A stretch of DNA of 48,430 nucleotides, from assembly GCA_005473895.2 (NCBI GenBank), contig SRJI02000036.1:1-48430 (forward strand), given 5' to 3'. The first letter of the stretch is position 1, and the number at the start of each line of letters is the position of its first letter. The translations under genes were made by a program, and so were the position numbers. Below are positions 32,554 through 40,935 of the stretch, piece by piece. This stretch comes from Carideicomes alvinocaridis. GTDB lineage: Bacteria; Pseudomonadota; Alphaproteobacteria; Rhodobacterales; Rhodobacteraceae. Below the pieces are notes generated by a model. It was not told the origin of the DNA. It saw only the letters and a list, made by a program, of their open reading frames with translations, and searched no databases.

Positions 32554-33012
32554 ATGGACAAGCTGACCGCGATGGTGGCCGTCGTTCTGGCCGGGGGGAT
32601 CGGAATTGCGGGCTGGCAGTTCCTGCAGCCCGCGGCCGCGCCGACGGGGCATTCGATGATACCGCCTGACATCAGTGAGGTTGCCGAGGGCGCTCCGATT
32701 GCGGAGGTCAGCCTGCCGGAAGAGCTTTCCGGCAACGCCAGACTTGGAAAAACGATCTTCGAGGCCAAGTGCGCAGCCTGCCACGGTCAGAATGCGGCGG
32801 GACAGAACGGGGTGGCGCCGCCCCTCGTCCACAAGATCTACGAGTCCAACCATCATTCCGACATGGCATTCGTCGCGGCGGCTCAGAACGGGGTGCGCTC
32901 GCATCACTGGGATTTCGGCAACATGCCTCCGGTTGAAGGCGTCACGCCAGGCGACGTGAAGATGGTCGTGGCCTATGTCCGCGCACTGCAGCGGGCAAAC
33001 GGGATCGAATGA
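32554..33012 (+). CDS. Class I c-type cytochrome, membrane-anchored
   Basis: A 152-residue protein with an N-terminal hydrophobic anchor (about 5-24), heme site CAACH (73-77) and probable axial Met124 in FGNMPPV. His-rich segments (YESNHHSDM, RSHHWDFG) lie between. It has one heme and suits electron transfer at the outer face of the inner membrane. It is the first of several cytochromes in a same-strand run with a multicopper oxidase, and its stop overlaps the start of the next small gene (ATGA). Confidence 0.88.
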   Translation: MDKLTAMVAVVLAGGIGIAGWQFLQPAAAPTGHSMIPPDISEVAEGAPIAEVSLPEELSGNARLGKTIFEAKCAACHGQNAAGQNGVAPPLVHKIYESNHHSDMAFVAAAQNGVRSHHWDFGNMPPVEGVTPGDVKMVVAYVRALQRANGIE

Positions 33013-33356
33013 TGGTCTGGCGGCACGCGAACGGATTGATGACCGCGTTGGTCCTGCTTGCCGTGATGCTGTTCGCGGCCCTTCCGGCTATCGCACCGGC
33101 CCACCCGGACGATCACGCGCCTGCGGGGGGCGCGGTCTCTATTGATGGACTTGAGACACCGGTCCACCAGCGGGACGAAGCCGCGCCGGGACATTGCCAT
33201 CCGGGACTCGATTGTTTCACGCCGGCCGTATTCATCCTGGCGGGGGACATCACTCCGCCTGAATTCCTGACGGCAGCGGTATACCTCACGCCGTTCCACT
33301 TGGACGACGACATTCGTCCCGACATGGATCTCCCGCCGCCGCGACGGCATTCCTGA
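33009..33356 (+). CDS. Small secreted protein with a HCHPGLDC motif
   Basis: A 115-residue protein with a signal peptide (about 11-34), several His (AHPDDHAP, PGHCHPGLDC) and two Cys eight residues apart, and a Pro/Arg end (LPPPRRHS). No named domain is recognised. It resembles the small protein at 10316-10693 in overall design: signal, short Cys cluster, hydrophobic stretch, D-x-PR end. A periplasmic metal-binding role is possible. It starts in the stop codon of the preceding cytochrome. Confidence 0.68.
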   Translation: MMVWRHANGLMTALVLLAVMLFAALPAIAPAHPDDHAPAGGAVSIDGLETPVHQRDEAAPGHCHPGLDCFTPAVFILAGDITPPEFLTAAVYLTPFHLDDDIRPDMDLPPPRRHS

Positions 33357-33400
33357 ACAACGCACGGAACAGGAATTCAGCACGACGGAGTATCGACACG

Positions 33401-33991
33401 ATGAAGAGAACAACAATTCTGGCAGCAATCGCCGTGACCGGAACGGCGGCGGCGGCGCTTGCCCACGGCGGCGCGACCGGCGTCGTCAAGGAACGTATGG
33501 AAGCGATGATGGCCATGGGCGACGCCGTAAAGACGGTCACGCCGATGATGCAGGGGGAGGCCGAGTATGAGGCGGAGGTGATGCGCGAGGCCGCGCGCAC
33601 TTTTCAGGCGCATTCTGGCGAGGCCCTGACCGATCTATTCCCGGAAGGCTCCGCCGGGGCGCCCTCCGAAGCCAAGGACGTGATCTGGACGGACTGGGAG
33701 CGGTTCGAGGAGCTTGCCCGGCAACTTGACGTCTACGCCGAGGGCCTGAAAGGCGCCGCCGGGAACGGTGTGGCCGGTGGCGGCAGCGCGGGTGCCGGAT
33801 CGATGATGGGCGGGGGCTCAATGATGGGAGGCGGGTCCATGATGGGCTCCGGCTCGGGCATGATGGGCGCCGGGACCTCCGGCATGATGAGCGCCGAGAA
33901 AATCGCCGAAATGCCGGCGGATGCGGCGTTCAACATGACCACGCAGGTCTGCTCGGCCTGCCATTCGCGGTTCCGGGCGGAAGACGACTGA
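33401..33991 (+). CDS. Class II cytochrome c (cytochrome c-prime fold) with Met/Gly-rich insertion
   Basis: A 196-residue secreted protein with heme site CSACH close to the C-terminus (184-188), as in four-helix cytochromes c-prime. The N-terminal helices (KERMEAMMAMGDAVKTVTPM) and WERFEELARQLDVYAEGLK fit the fold. Between helices 3 and 4 (about 125-165) lies a low-complexity insertion built of repeated G-S-M-M-G-G units, not typical of the family, which could bind Cu(I) through Met. The C-prime heme can also bind NO. It is followed 2 bp later by the diheme cytochrome gene. Confidence 0.85.
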   Translation: MKRTTILAAIAVTGTAAAALAHGGATGVVKERMEAMMAMGDAVKTVTPMMQGEAEYEAEVMREAARTFQAHSGEALTDLFPEGSAGAPSEAKDVIWTDWERFEELARQLDVYAEGLKGAAGNGVAGGGSAGAGSMMGGGSMMGGGSMMGSGSGMMGAGTSGMMSAEKIAEMPADAAFNMTTQVCSACHSRFRAEDD

Positions 33992-33993
33992 GG

Positions 33994-34947
33994 ATGCGTC
34001 GGATAATCTATTGGCCGGTCGGGGCGGGGGCGCTTGGCGCCGCTGCCCTGGCCGCGGTGATCGTATGGCCGGTCGGCAGCGCACCCGCGCCGATCGAACT
34101 GGAAGGCAACGTCGACAGGGGCGCCTACCTGGCGCGCGCCAGCGGCTGTATCGCGTGTCATTCGAATTTCGAGGAAGGGGGTGCCCCCTTGGCGGGCGGC
34201 GCCCCTCTCGAGACGGATTTCGGCACGTTCTTCCCGCCGAACCTGACAACCGACCGCGAGCACGGTATCGGCGACTGGACCGTAGAAAGCTTTGCGAAAG
34301 CGGTTCGGCAGGGGATTGGACCAGATGGCGAGCCCTATTTCCCGGCCTTCCCCTATCCGTTCTATGCCGAATTCTCGGACCAGGACATCGCTGATCTATG
34401 GGCGGCATTTCAGACCGTCGCGCCGGTGGCCGAGGCCGCGCCAGACCATGACGTCAGCTTTCCATTCGATCAGCGGTGGGGGCTGAAACTCTGGCGCGCT
34501 GCCTACTTCTACAAACCCCAGACCGAGCCACTGCCCGATCGCAGCGACGCGTGGAACAGGGGTCGCGAACTGGTGCGCGGTGCTGCGCATTGCGGGGCCT
34601 GTCACACGCCGCGCAACCTCGCCGGCGGCCGGGACCTCGGCGCGGTCTTTGCCGGCAACTCCGAGCTTCCGGGTGGCAGCAAGGCGCCGTCCATCCAGAC
34701 CGAAGATCTCGAACGGAACGGATGGACGATTTCGTCGCTCTCCTATGCGCTGCAATCGGGCCTCACCCCTTCTGGCGATGCCTTTGGCGGCAGCATGGCC
34801 GAGGTCGTTCGCGAAGGCACGCGGTTCCTTTCTCCGCAGGACCGCGAGGCGATGGCGGTCTACCTGCTCGACGTGGAGGTTGGCGGGGCCGGCGACCTCG
34901 TGGAGAACGAAGGGGGTGCGCAAGAAGGGCGCACCGAGATTGACTGA
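33994..34947 (+). CDS. Diheme c-type cytochrome
   Basis: A 317-residue protein with an N-terminal anchor (about 5-30) and two cytochrome c domains: heme 1 at CIACH (52-56) and heme 2 at CGACH (200-204). TDFGTFFPPNLTTDREHGIGDWT and the matching second-domain region are like those of cytochrome subunits that accept electrons from alcohol or sugar dehydrogenases. No dehydrogenase is present; the multicopper oxidase just downstream is the obvious partner in this cluster, by inference. Confidence 0.88.
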   Translation: MRRIIYWPVGAGALGAAALAAVIVWPVGSAPAPIELEGNVDRGAYLARASGCIACHSNFEEGGAPLAGGAPLETDFGTFFPPNLTTDREHGIGDWTVESFAKAVRQGIGPDGEPYFPAFPYPFYAEFSDQDIADLWAAFQTVAPVAEAAPDHDVSFPFDQRWGLKLWRAAYFYKPQTEPLPDRSDAWNRGRELVRGAAHCGACHTPRNLAGGRDLGAVFAGNSELPGGSKAPSIQTEDLERNGWTISSLSYALQSGLTPSGDAFGGSMAEVVREGTRFLSPQDREAMAVYLLDVEVGGAGDLVENEGGAQEGRTEID

Positions 34948-34992
34948 GGAAAAGGCGGGGATCGTCAGCGCCGCTGTGAAAGGTATGAGACC

Positions 34993-36384
34993 ATGATATC
35001 CACAAGGCGTGACATCCTGAAACTGGCGGGGATGGCCGGGCTTGGCGCGGCCATCCCCCGTGGGCTTCTCGCCGCCGAGGACATCGCCGAGATCTCGGCG
35101 CAGGTCGCACGACTTCAATTGCTGCCCGAAAGCTACCCGCAGACCGAGATCTGGGGATATGGCGGCACCATCCCGGGACGCGAAATCCGGGTGCGGCAGG
35201 GCGAAAGAGTGCGCCGGCGCTTTGCCAACGAATTGCCGCAGGCCAGCTCGATCCACTGGCACGGGATCCGGATCGACAACGTGATGGACGGTGTCTCGGG
35301 CCTGACGCAGGAGGCCGTCGCGCCGGGCGGAACCTTTGAATACGACTTCGTCGCGCCGGATGCCGGGACCTACTGGTACCACGCGCACAATCGGTCATGG
35401 GAGCAGGTGGCACGCGGGCTGCACGGCCCGCTGATCGTCGAGGAGGCCGAGGCGCCGGATGTCGACCGCGAAGAGGTCTTGGTTCTCGACGACTGGTTGC
35501 TGAACCCGGAGACCGGCCAGATCGACGACAGTTTCGACCACCCGATGATGATGAGCCACGGCGGCCGCACCGGGAACTATGTCACCACCAACGGGCGCTA
35601 CAACCTGACGCTGCCGGCGCGCCGGCACGAGCGGCTGCGCCTTCGACTGATCAACGCCTCAAATGCCCGGATCTTCCCGCTGAAACTGTCCGGGCTGGAG
35701 GCCTGGATCATGGCCTTGGACGGGATGCCGTTGCCCGCTCCGGCCCCGATGGAGGATGTCTTCGTCCTCGGACCCGCGCAACGGGCGGACCTGATCGTCG
35801 ATGTCATCGCCGGAGAAGGGGACACGGCCGACCTGGTGCACGTGGACGATGCCGAGAATTTCTCGCAGGTGGCATTCGCCGTCTCGGGCACCGCCAGCCA
35901 GGCGCGCCGCGCCGCGCCAGCGGCCCTGCCGCCGAACCCGAAGATGGACCGGCCGGACCTTGCCGGGGCGACGCCGCTGCGGCTCGTCATGTCGGGCGGC
36001 GCGATGGGGGGCATGGACTCCGCCATCCTCGACGGCGAACGCAAGGGCTTCCGCGAACTCGCGGCCGCGGGCCGGTTCTGGGCATTCAACGGCGTGGCGG
36101 AAATGACCGATACGCCGCTGGCGGACCTGAGCATGGGCGAGCCCGTCCGGCTGGAAATCGTCAACGACACCGTCTTTCCGCACGCCATGCACCTGCACGG
36201 GATGCATTTCCGCGAGGTCTCCGAAGCTGGCGCGTTGGGACCGCTGCGGGACACGGTGCTCGTCGGCGGCAGGGAGACGCGCGAAATCGCCTTCACCGCG
36301 GACAATCCCGGCAACTGGCTGTTTCACTGCCACATGCTCAGCCATGCGGCCTCGGGCATGACGACCTGGGTGCGGGTGACATGA
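34993..36384 (+). CDS. Tat-exported multicopper oxidase (second copy)
   Basis: A 463-residue protein with a Tat signal (STRRDILKLAGMAGLGAA) and copper motifs HWHG (88-91), HAH (130-132), HLHGMHF (near 400) and HCHMLSHAASGM near the C-terminus. It is of the short CueO/SufI-like type, clearly different in sequence from the one at 7277. Only a small Met-rich segment (GGAMGGMDS) is present. It lies between a diheme and a monoheme cytochrome, and its stop overlaps the latter gene, suggesting electron exchange with cytochromes in addition to or instead of Cu(I) oxidation. Confidence 0.9.
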   Translation: MISTRRDILKLAGMAGLGAAIPRGLLAAEDIAEISAQVARLQLLPESYPQTEIWGYGGTIPGREIRVRQGERVRRRFANELPQASSIHWHGIRIDNVMDGVSGLTQEAVAPGGTFEYDFVAPDAGTYWYHAHNRSWEQVARGLHGPLIVEEAEAPDVDREEVLVLDDWLLNPETGQIDDSFDHPMMMSHGGRTGNYVTTNGRYNLTLPARRHERLRLRLINASNARIFPLKLSGLEAWIMALDGMPLPAPAPMEDVFVLGPAQRADLIVDVIAGEGDTADLVHVDDAENFSQVAFAVSGTASQARRAAPAALPPNPKMDRPDLAGATPLRLVMSGGAMGGMDSAILDGERKGFRELAAAGRFWAFNGVAEMTDTPLADLSMGEPVRLEIVNDTVFPHAMHLHGMHFREVSEAGALGPLRDTVLVGGRETREIAFTADNPGNWLFHCHMLSHAASGMTTWVRVT

Positions 36385-36848
36385 GGCTCGCCGTCATCGG
36401 GACGGGCCTCGCCGTTCTTGCGGTTGCAGGGATCTGGCTCGTCCTCGGACAGGGGCCGAACGAGGATGACGCCGCGGGGCCGGTGGACATCGCCCAAGGC
36501 AAGACGCTCTATGTGGAAAACTGCGCATCCTGCCACGGGGCCGAGCTTGAAGGCCAGCCCGACTGGCGCTCTCCCGGTCCCGACGGGCGTCTGCCGGCGC
36601 CCCCGCATGACGAGACGGGCCATACCTGGCATCACTCCGACCGGGTCCTGTTCGACTACACCAAGCTGGGCGGAGAGGCCCTGATGGCGCAGCAGGGCAT
36701 GGAATTCGACAGTGGCATGCCCGGTTTCGGCGACAGACTGACGGATCAACAGATCAGGAACGTGCTGGGCTACATGCGGTCGACCTGGCCCGAGGACGTG
36801 AAACAGGCCCAGGCTGAACGAACGAAAGCGGACAATGGAGCGAACTGA
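36381..36848 (+). CDS. Monoheme c-type cytochrome
   Basis: A 155-residue protein anchored by an N-terminal helix (about 4-22), with heme site CASCH (48-52) and probable axial Met in DSGMPGFGD. A His-rich stretch (PPHDETGHTWHHSDRV) lies in the middle. It is translationally coupled to the multicopper oxidase (ATGA). An electron link between the oxidase and the membrane chain is a likely role. Confidence 0.88.
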   Translation: MRLAVIGTGLAVLAVAGIWLVLGQGPNEDDAAGPVDIAQGKTLYVENCASCHGAELEGQPDWRSPGPDGRLPAPPHDETGHTWHHSDRVLFDYTKLGGEALMAQQGMEFDSGMPGFGDRLTDQQIRNVLGYMRSTWPEDVKQAQAERTKADNGAN

Positions 36849-36849
36849 A

Positions 36850-37581
36850 ATGACCCTGAGGAAACCGATGCTCGCGCTGGCAATGGCAGCCCTGTTGCCG
36901 ATGCCCGCACTCTCGCAGGAGCTTGACGAGGCGCGGGTCAAGGAACTGGTCCTCGAGGCCATCCGTGAAAACCCCGAGATCGTCATGGAGGCGGTCGCGC
37001 TGCTCGAACAGCAGCAAGCGGATGCCCAGGCCCAGACCCAGGCGGAGGTGATGCGCACCCAGCGGGACCTGATCGAGCGCGACCCGAACGCGCCCGTACT
37101 CGGCAACCCGGACGGCGATGTGACCGTGGTGGAATTCTTCGATTACAACTGCCCGTATTGCCGCCAGGTTAAACTCGAGGTCCGCGCGCTGATCGAGGAA
37201 GACCCCAAAATCAGGCTCGTCTACCGCGAATGGCCGATCCTCGGCGACGGGTCTGTCTTTGCCGCGAAGGCGGCGCTTGCGGCCCGTGAACAAGGAAAAT
37301 ACGAGGAATTCCACTGGGCGATGATGGGGATCGACGGCCGCGCCGAAGAGGTCTCGGTCATGCGGGTCGCCGAAGAGATCGGTCTGGACTTGGATCAGCT
37401 GAGAAAAGACATGGAGGCCCCGGAAGTCACCGAGCACATTGAAACCTCGATGCGGCTGACGCAGGCGCTCGGGTTCAACGGGACACCGTCATTCGTCATT
37501 GGCGAAGCGCTTGTTCCAGGGTTCGTCGAGAAAGATCAGCTCACCGAGCTGGTGACGGAAGCACGCGGGGCCGCTGAGTGA
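36850..37581 (+). CDS. scsC: ScsC-like DsbA-family thiol oxidoreductase
   Basis: A 243-residue periplasmic protein: signal peptide (ending PALSQ), an N-terminal helical arm (EARVKELVLEAIRENPEIVMEAVALLEQQQ) like the oligomerising segment of ScsC/Com1 proteins, and a DsbA-type thioredoxin domain with CPYC at 101-104 and cis-Pro in NGTPSFVIG. ScsC proteins are reduced by ScsB, present at 28379, and protect against copper. ATG 36850 follows GGAG at a suitable distance, better than ATG 36835 inside the cytochrome gene. Confidence 0.86.
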   Translation: MTLRKPMLALAMAALLPMPALSQELDEARVKELVLEAIRENPEIVMEAVALLEQQQADAQAQTQAEVMRTQRDLIERDPNAPVLGNPDGDVTVVEFFDYNCPYCRQVKLEVRALIEEDPKIRLVYREWPILGDGSVFAAKAALAAREQGKYEEFHWAMMGIDGRAEEVSVMRVAEEIGLDLDQLRKDMEAPEVTEHIETSMRLTQALGFNGTPSFVIGEALVPGFVEKDQLTELVTEARGAAE

Positions 37582-37589
37582 GGGCATCT

Positions 37590-37615
37590 CCCGCGCCGGG
37601 GTTGGCCGGCGCGGG
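37590..37615. terminator. Bidirectional hairpin between scsC and the HMA gene
   Basis: A perfect 10-bp stem CCCGCGCCGG (37590-37599) pairs with CCGGCGCGGG (37606-37615) over a 6-nt loop. It sits between convergent genes and lacks a T tract. Confidence 0.7.
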
Positions 37616-37622
37616 GAGTGGC

Positions 37623-37822
37623 TCAGGCGGCGACAGTTTGCGGGTCGTAGCCTGCGTCCCTGATGGCCGCGCCGATCCGGTCCGGCGTCAGCGCGCTGTC
37701 GACCGTCACCCGGCGCTCGCCCAGGTCGCAGGTGACCGAGGCCGCCGGGTCGGCCGCGTTGACCGATTTCTCGATGGCGGCGGTGCAGTGGCCGCAACTC
37801 AGTCGGGAACCCTGAATTCCAT
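37623..37822 (-). pseudogene. HMA-domain copper chaperone with a single-base frameshift
   Basis: The ATG at 37822 has a perfect AAGGAGG and begins MEFRVPD, then meets TGA at 37801-37799. In the next frame the protein continues as LSCGHCTAAIEKSVNAADPA...AAIRDAGYDPQTVAA, a complete HMA domain of CopZ type with the metal site CGHC. Loss of one base (GAC-CTG read as GAC-TGA) explains this. It would deliver Cu(I) to the copA ATPases. Either the gene is newly broken or the sequence has an error here. It has its own CueR-type operator. Confidence 0.82.
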
Positions 37823-37858
37823 GTCCGACCCTCCTTGGTTTGACGATGCCGCAGAGAT

Positions 37859-37883
37859 GGGGTTCCAGCAGGGGGAAGGTCAA
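37859..37883 (-). promoter_or_regulatory. CueR-type operator of the HMA chaperone gene
   Basis: On the minus strand TTGACC (37883-37878) is followed by a 19-nt spacer with TTCCCCCTGCTGGAACC, then ATCTCT as -10. It is back to back with the copA2 operator. Confidence 0.78.
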
Positions 37884-37921
37884 GATCCTCGGCGGGTGAC
37901 AGGAAAACTTTTTCAGGACCC

Positions 37922-37952
37922 TTGACCTTCCAGTAACTGGAGCCCTCATTTG
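37922..37952 (+). promoter_or_regulatory. CueR-type operator/promoter of copA2
   Basis: TTGACC (37922-37927), then a 19-nt spacer containing TTCCAGTAACTGGA, a classic CueR dyad, then CATTTG in the -10 position. The copA2 ATG is 33 bp further on. Confidence 0.87.
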
Positions 37953-37984
37953 AAGGGCAGTCCAAAGGAATCGAGGGGGCTGCC

Positions 37985-40498
37985 ATGACCGCGCCGAAAT
38001 CATTTACCCTGTCCGTCGAGGGCATGTCCTGCGCCTCCTGCGTCGGTCGCGTGGACCGCGGCCTGACAGCGCTGGGGGGCGTGCACGACGTGTCCGTGAA
38101 CCTTGCTTCCGAGTCCGCCCGCCTGAGCGTCGACAGCCCCGACCGCCTGTCCGAGGCGGTCGCGGCGCTCGACAGGCTGGGCTACCCGGCGCGCACGGCC
38201 AGCGTGACGCTGAACGTCGAGTCGATGTCCTGCGCCTCCTGCGTGGGGCGCGTCGACAAGGCGCTGGACGCGGTGCCAGGCGTTCTGGAGGTCAACGTGA
38301 ACCTCGCGGCCGAGACCGCGACGGTGCGCTATGTCGAGGGCGCCGTCACACCGGCCGACCTGATCGCGGCCAGCAGGGAGATCGGCTATCCGGCGACGGT
38401 GGCCGGGACGGCCGGCGGCGAGGCGCGCAGCGCCCGCAAGGCCGAGGAGGCGCGCGGCCTTGCCCGCCGCATGGGGCTTGCCGCGGCGCTGGCGCTGCCT
38501 GTCTTCGTGGTCGAGATGGGCGGGCACGTATTCCCCGCCTTCCACCACTGGATCGCCATGACCATCGGCCAGCAGACCAGCTGGGTGCTGCAGTTCATCC
38601 TGACCACCCTGGTGCTGATCGGGCCGGGCCGGATCTTCTACCTCAAGGGCATCCCGGCGCTGCTGAAGGGCGCACCGGACATGAACAGCCTCGTCGCGGT
38701 GGGGACCGGGGCCGCCTATCTCTACTCGGTCGTGGCCACCTTCCTGCCGGCGCTGCTGCCCGACGCCGTGCGCGCGGTCTATTTTGAGGCGGCCGCGGTG
38801 ATCGCGGTGCTGATCCTGCTGGGCCGGTTCCTGGAGGCGCGGGCCAAGGGGCGCACCGGCGCGGCCATCCAGAAGCTGCTGGGCCTGCAGGTGCGCACCG
38901 CCCGGGTCATGCGCGACGGCGAAAGCGTCGAGGTCTCGGTCGATGAACTGGCGCAGGGCGACCTGGTCGTCGTGCGGCCGGGCGAGCGCATCGCGGTCGA
39001 CGGCGAGGTGGTCGAGGGCAGCGGTCACGTCGACGAAAGCATGCTGACCGGCGAGCCTGTCCCGGCCGAGAAGGGGCCGGGCGACGCGGTGACCGGCGGC
39101 ACGGTCAACGGCGCGGGCAGCCTGACCTTCCGCGCCACGCGCGTGGGCGGCGACACCACGCTGGCGCAGATCATCCGCATGGTCGAGGAGGCGCAGGGTG
39201 CCAAGCTGCCGATCCAGGGGCTGGTGGACCGCATCACGCTCTGGTTCGTGCCCGCCGTCATGTCGGTGGCGCTGCTGACCGTGCTGGTCTGGCTGGTCTT
39301 CGGGCCCGCGCCGGCGCTGACGCTGGCACTGGTCGCGGGCGTGTCGGTGCTGATCATCGCCTGCCCCTGCGCCATGGGCCTCGCCACGCCGACCTCGATC
39401 ATGGTGGGCACCGGCCGGGCGGCCGAGATGGGGGTGCTGTTCCGCAAGGGCGACGCCCTGCAGCAGCTCGATACGGTGGAGGTCGTGGCGGTCGACAAGA
39501 CCGGCACGGTGACCGAGGGGCGGCCCGAGCTGACCGACCTCGTTCTGGCCGAGGGCTTTGCCCGCGCTGACGTGCTCTCCAAGATCGCGGCGGTGGAGGA
39601 GCGCTCGGAACATCCGATCGCCGAGGCCATCGTCCGCGCCGCGCGGGCCGAGGCCGCACCGCGGGCGGAGGCGGGCGATTTCACCTCCGTCACCGGGCAT
39701 GGCGTGCGCGCCATCGTCGACGGGGCGCAGGTCCTCGTGGGGGCCGACCGCTTCATGACGCGCGATGGGATCGACACGGCCGCGCTGGCAGAGCGGGAGA
39801 CCGAGCTTGCGACGCGCGGCCGCACCGCGCTCTATGCGGCCATCGACGGGCGTCTTGCCGCGGTGATCGGCGTCGCTGACCCGGTAAAGCCCGCCAGCCG
39901 CGCCGCCATCGCCGCGCTGCACGAGAAGGGGCTGACGGTCGCGATGATCACTGGCGACAAGCGCGAGACGGCAGAGGCCATCGCCCGCGAAACCGGGATC
40001 GACCACGTGATCGCGGGCGTTTTGCCCGACGGCAAGGTCGCCGCGCTGGACGAGCTGCGGGCAGGCCACCGGCGGATCGCCTTTGTCGGCGACGGCATCA
40101 ACGACGCGCCCGCGCTGGCCCATGCGGATGTCGGCATCGCCATCGGCACCGGCACCGATGTCGCCATCGAGAGCGCCGACGTGGTGCTGATGTCGGGCGA
40201 CCTGCGCGGTGTGGTCAACGCTTTCGAGGTGTCGCGTCGGACCATGCGCAACATTCGCCAGAACCTGTTCTGGGCCTTCGGCTACAACACCGCGCTGATC
40301 CCGGTGGCAGCGGGTGTGCTCTATCCCGCCTTCGGCGTGCTGCTGTCGCCGATGCTGGCGGCGGGGGCGATGGCGCTGTCGTCGGTCTTCGTGCTGACCA
40401 ACGCGCTGCGGTTGCGCCGGGTGGCGCCCGCGATGGACGAACGGGGGCTGGCGCAGGCTCCCCGGAGCGGGGCGCCCCTGGCGGCCCCGGCAGAGTGA
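37985..40498 (+). CDS. copA: Copper-translocating P1B-type ATPase with two HMA domains
   Basis: An 837-residue Cu(I) exporter. Two N-terminal HMA domains carry MSCASC at Cys16/Cys19 and Cys83/Cys86. The core has TGEP (355-358), membrane CPC (460-462), DKTGT (504-508), SEHPIAEA and GDGINDAP. Architecture is that of bacterial CopA, unlike the YHS/HMBD pump at 12862. It lies between a CueR operator and the cueR gene, which starts 11 bp after its stop, forming a self-contained copper-responsive unit. Confidence 0.95.
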   Translation: MTAPKSFTLSVEGMSCASCVGRVDRGLTALGGVHDVSVNLASESARLSVDSPDRLSEAVAALDRLGYPARTASVTLNVESMSCASCVGRVDKALDAVPGVLEVNVNLAAETATVRYVEGAVTPADLIAASREIGYPATVAGTAGGEARSARKAEEARGLARRMGLAAALALPVFVVEMGGHVFPAFHHWIAMTIGQQTSWVLQFILTTLVLIGPGRIFYLKGIPALLKGAPDMNSLVAVGTGAAYLYSVVATFLPALLPDAVRAVYFEAAAVIAVLILLGRFLEARAKGRTGAAIQKLLGLQVRTARVMRDGESVEVSVDELAQGDLVVVRPGERIAVDGEVVEGSGHVDESMLTGEPVPAEKGPGDAVTGGTVNGAGSLTFRATRVGGDTTLAQIIRMVEEAQGAKLPIQGLVDRITLWFVPAVMSVALLTVLVWLVFGPAPALTLALVAGVSVLIIACPCAMGLATPTSIMVGTGRAAEMGVLFRKGDALQQLDTVEVVAVDKTGTVTEGRPELTDLVLAEGFARADVLSKIAAVEERSEHPIAEAIVRAARAEAAPRAEAGDFTSVTGHGVRAIVDGAQVLVGADRFMTRDGIDTAALAERETELATRGRTALYAAIDGRLAAVIGVADPVKPASRAAIAALHEKGLTVAMITGDKRETAEAIARETGIDHVIAGVLPDGKVAALDELRAGHRRIAFVGDGINDAPALAHADVGIAIGTGTDVAIESADVVLMSGDLRGVVNAFEVSRRTMRNIRQNLFWAFGYNTALIPVAAGVLYPAFGVLLSPMLAAGAMALSSVFVLTNALRLRRVAPAMDERGLAQAPRSGAPLAAPAE

Positions 40499-40509
40499 AG
40501 GAGGGTAAG

Positions 40510-40935
40510 ATGAACATCGGAGACGTGGCCCGTCGCTCGGGTCTGCCTGCCAAGACGATCCGCTACTATGAGGATATCCGCCTTATCCGGCCGCAGCGCA
40601 GCGGGAACGGCTATCGCAGCTTCCGCGAGAGCGACCTGCACAAGCTGGCCTTCCTTGGGCGCGCCCGCGCGCTTGGTTTTACCATCGAGGATTGCCGCAC
40701 GCTGATGGCGCTGTACGAGGATGAGGGGCGCGAAAGCGCGCAGGTCAAGCGCATCGCCGAGGAGCACCTGGCGCAGATCGACGCGAAGATCGCCCAGCTC
40801 CGCTCGATGCGCGCCACGCTGGACCAGCTCGTGCATGCCTGCGCCGGCGACCACCGCCCGGATTGCCCGATCCTGGAGGACCTGGCGCAGGACGTTCCGG
40901 AAGAGGCGGTCGGCGCATCGGAGGGAGTCCGATGA
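40510..40935 (+). CDS. cueR: CueR, MerR-family copper-responsive activator
   Basis: A 141-residue regulator starting MNIGDVARRSGLPAKTIRYYE with the MerR winged helix, a dimerisation helix, and the C-terminal metal loop CAGDHRPDCPILEDL with two Cys eight residues apart, as in CueR (Cys112/Cys120 in E. coli). GAAGGAGGG precedes ATG 40510. It senses Cu(I), Ag(I) or Au(I) and activates overlong-spacer promoters, several of which are in this window. It is cotranscribed with copA2, giving feedback, and the next gene overlaps its stop. Confidence 0.93.
   Translation: MNIGDVARRSGLPAKTIRYYEDIRLIRPQRSGNGYRSFRESDLHKLAFLGRARALGFTIEDCRTLMALYEDEGRESAQVKRIAEEHLAQIDAKIAQLRSMRATLDQLVHACAGDHRPDCPILEDLAQDVPEEAVGASEGVR

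Noticed and set aside
33781-33890. Repeated GGCTCCATGATGGG-like units as a CRISPR or DNA repeat array
   Set aside because: The repeats are short, imperfect and in frame, coding the Met/Gly insertion of the cytochrome.
38000-40123. Minus-strand frame of about 700 codons
   Set aside because: Antisense to the second copper ATPase; no signal, domain or plausible RBS.
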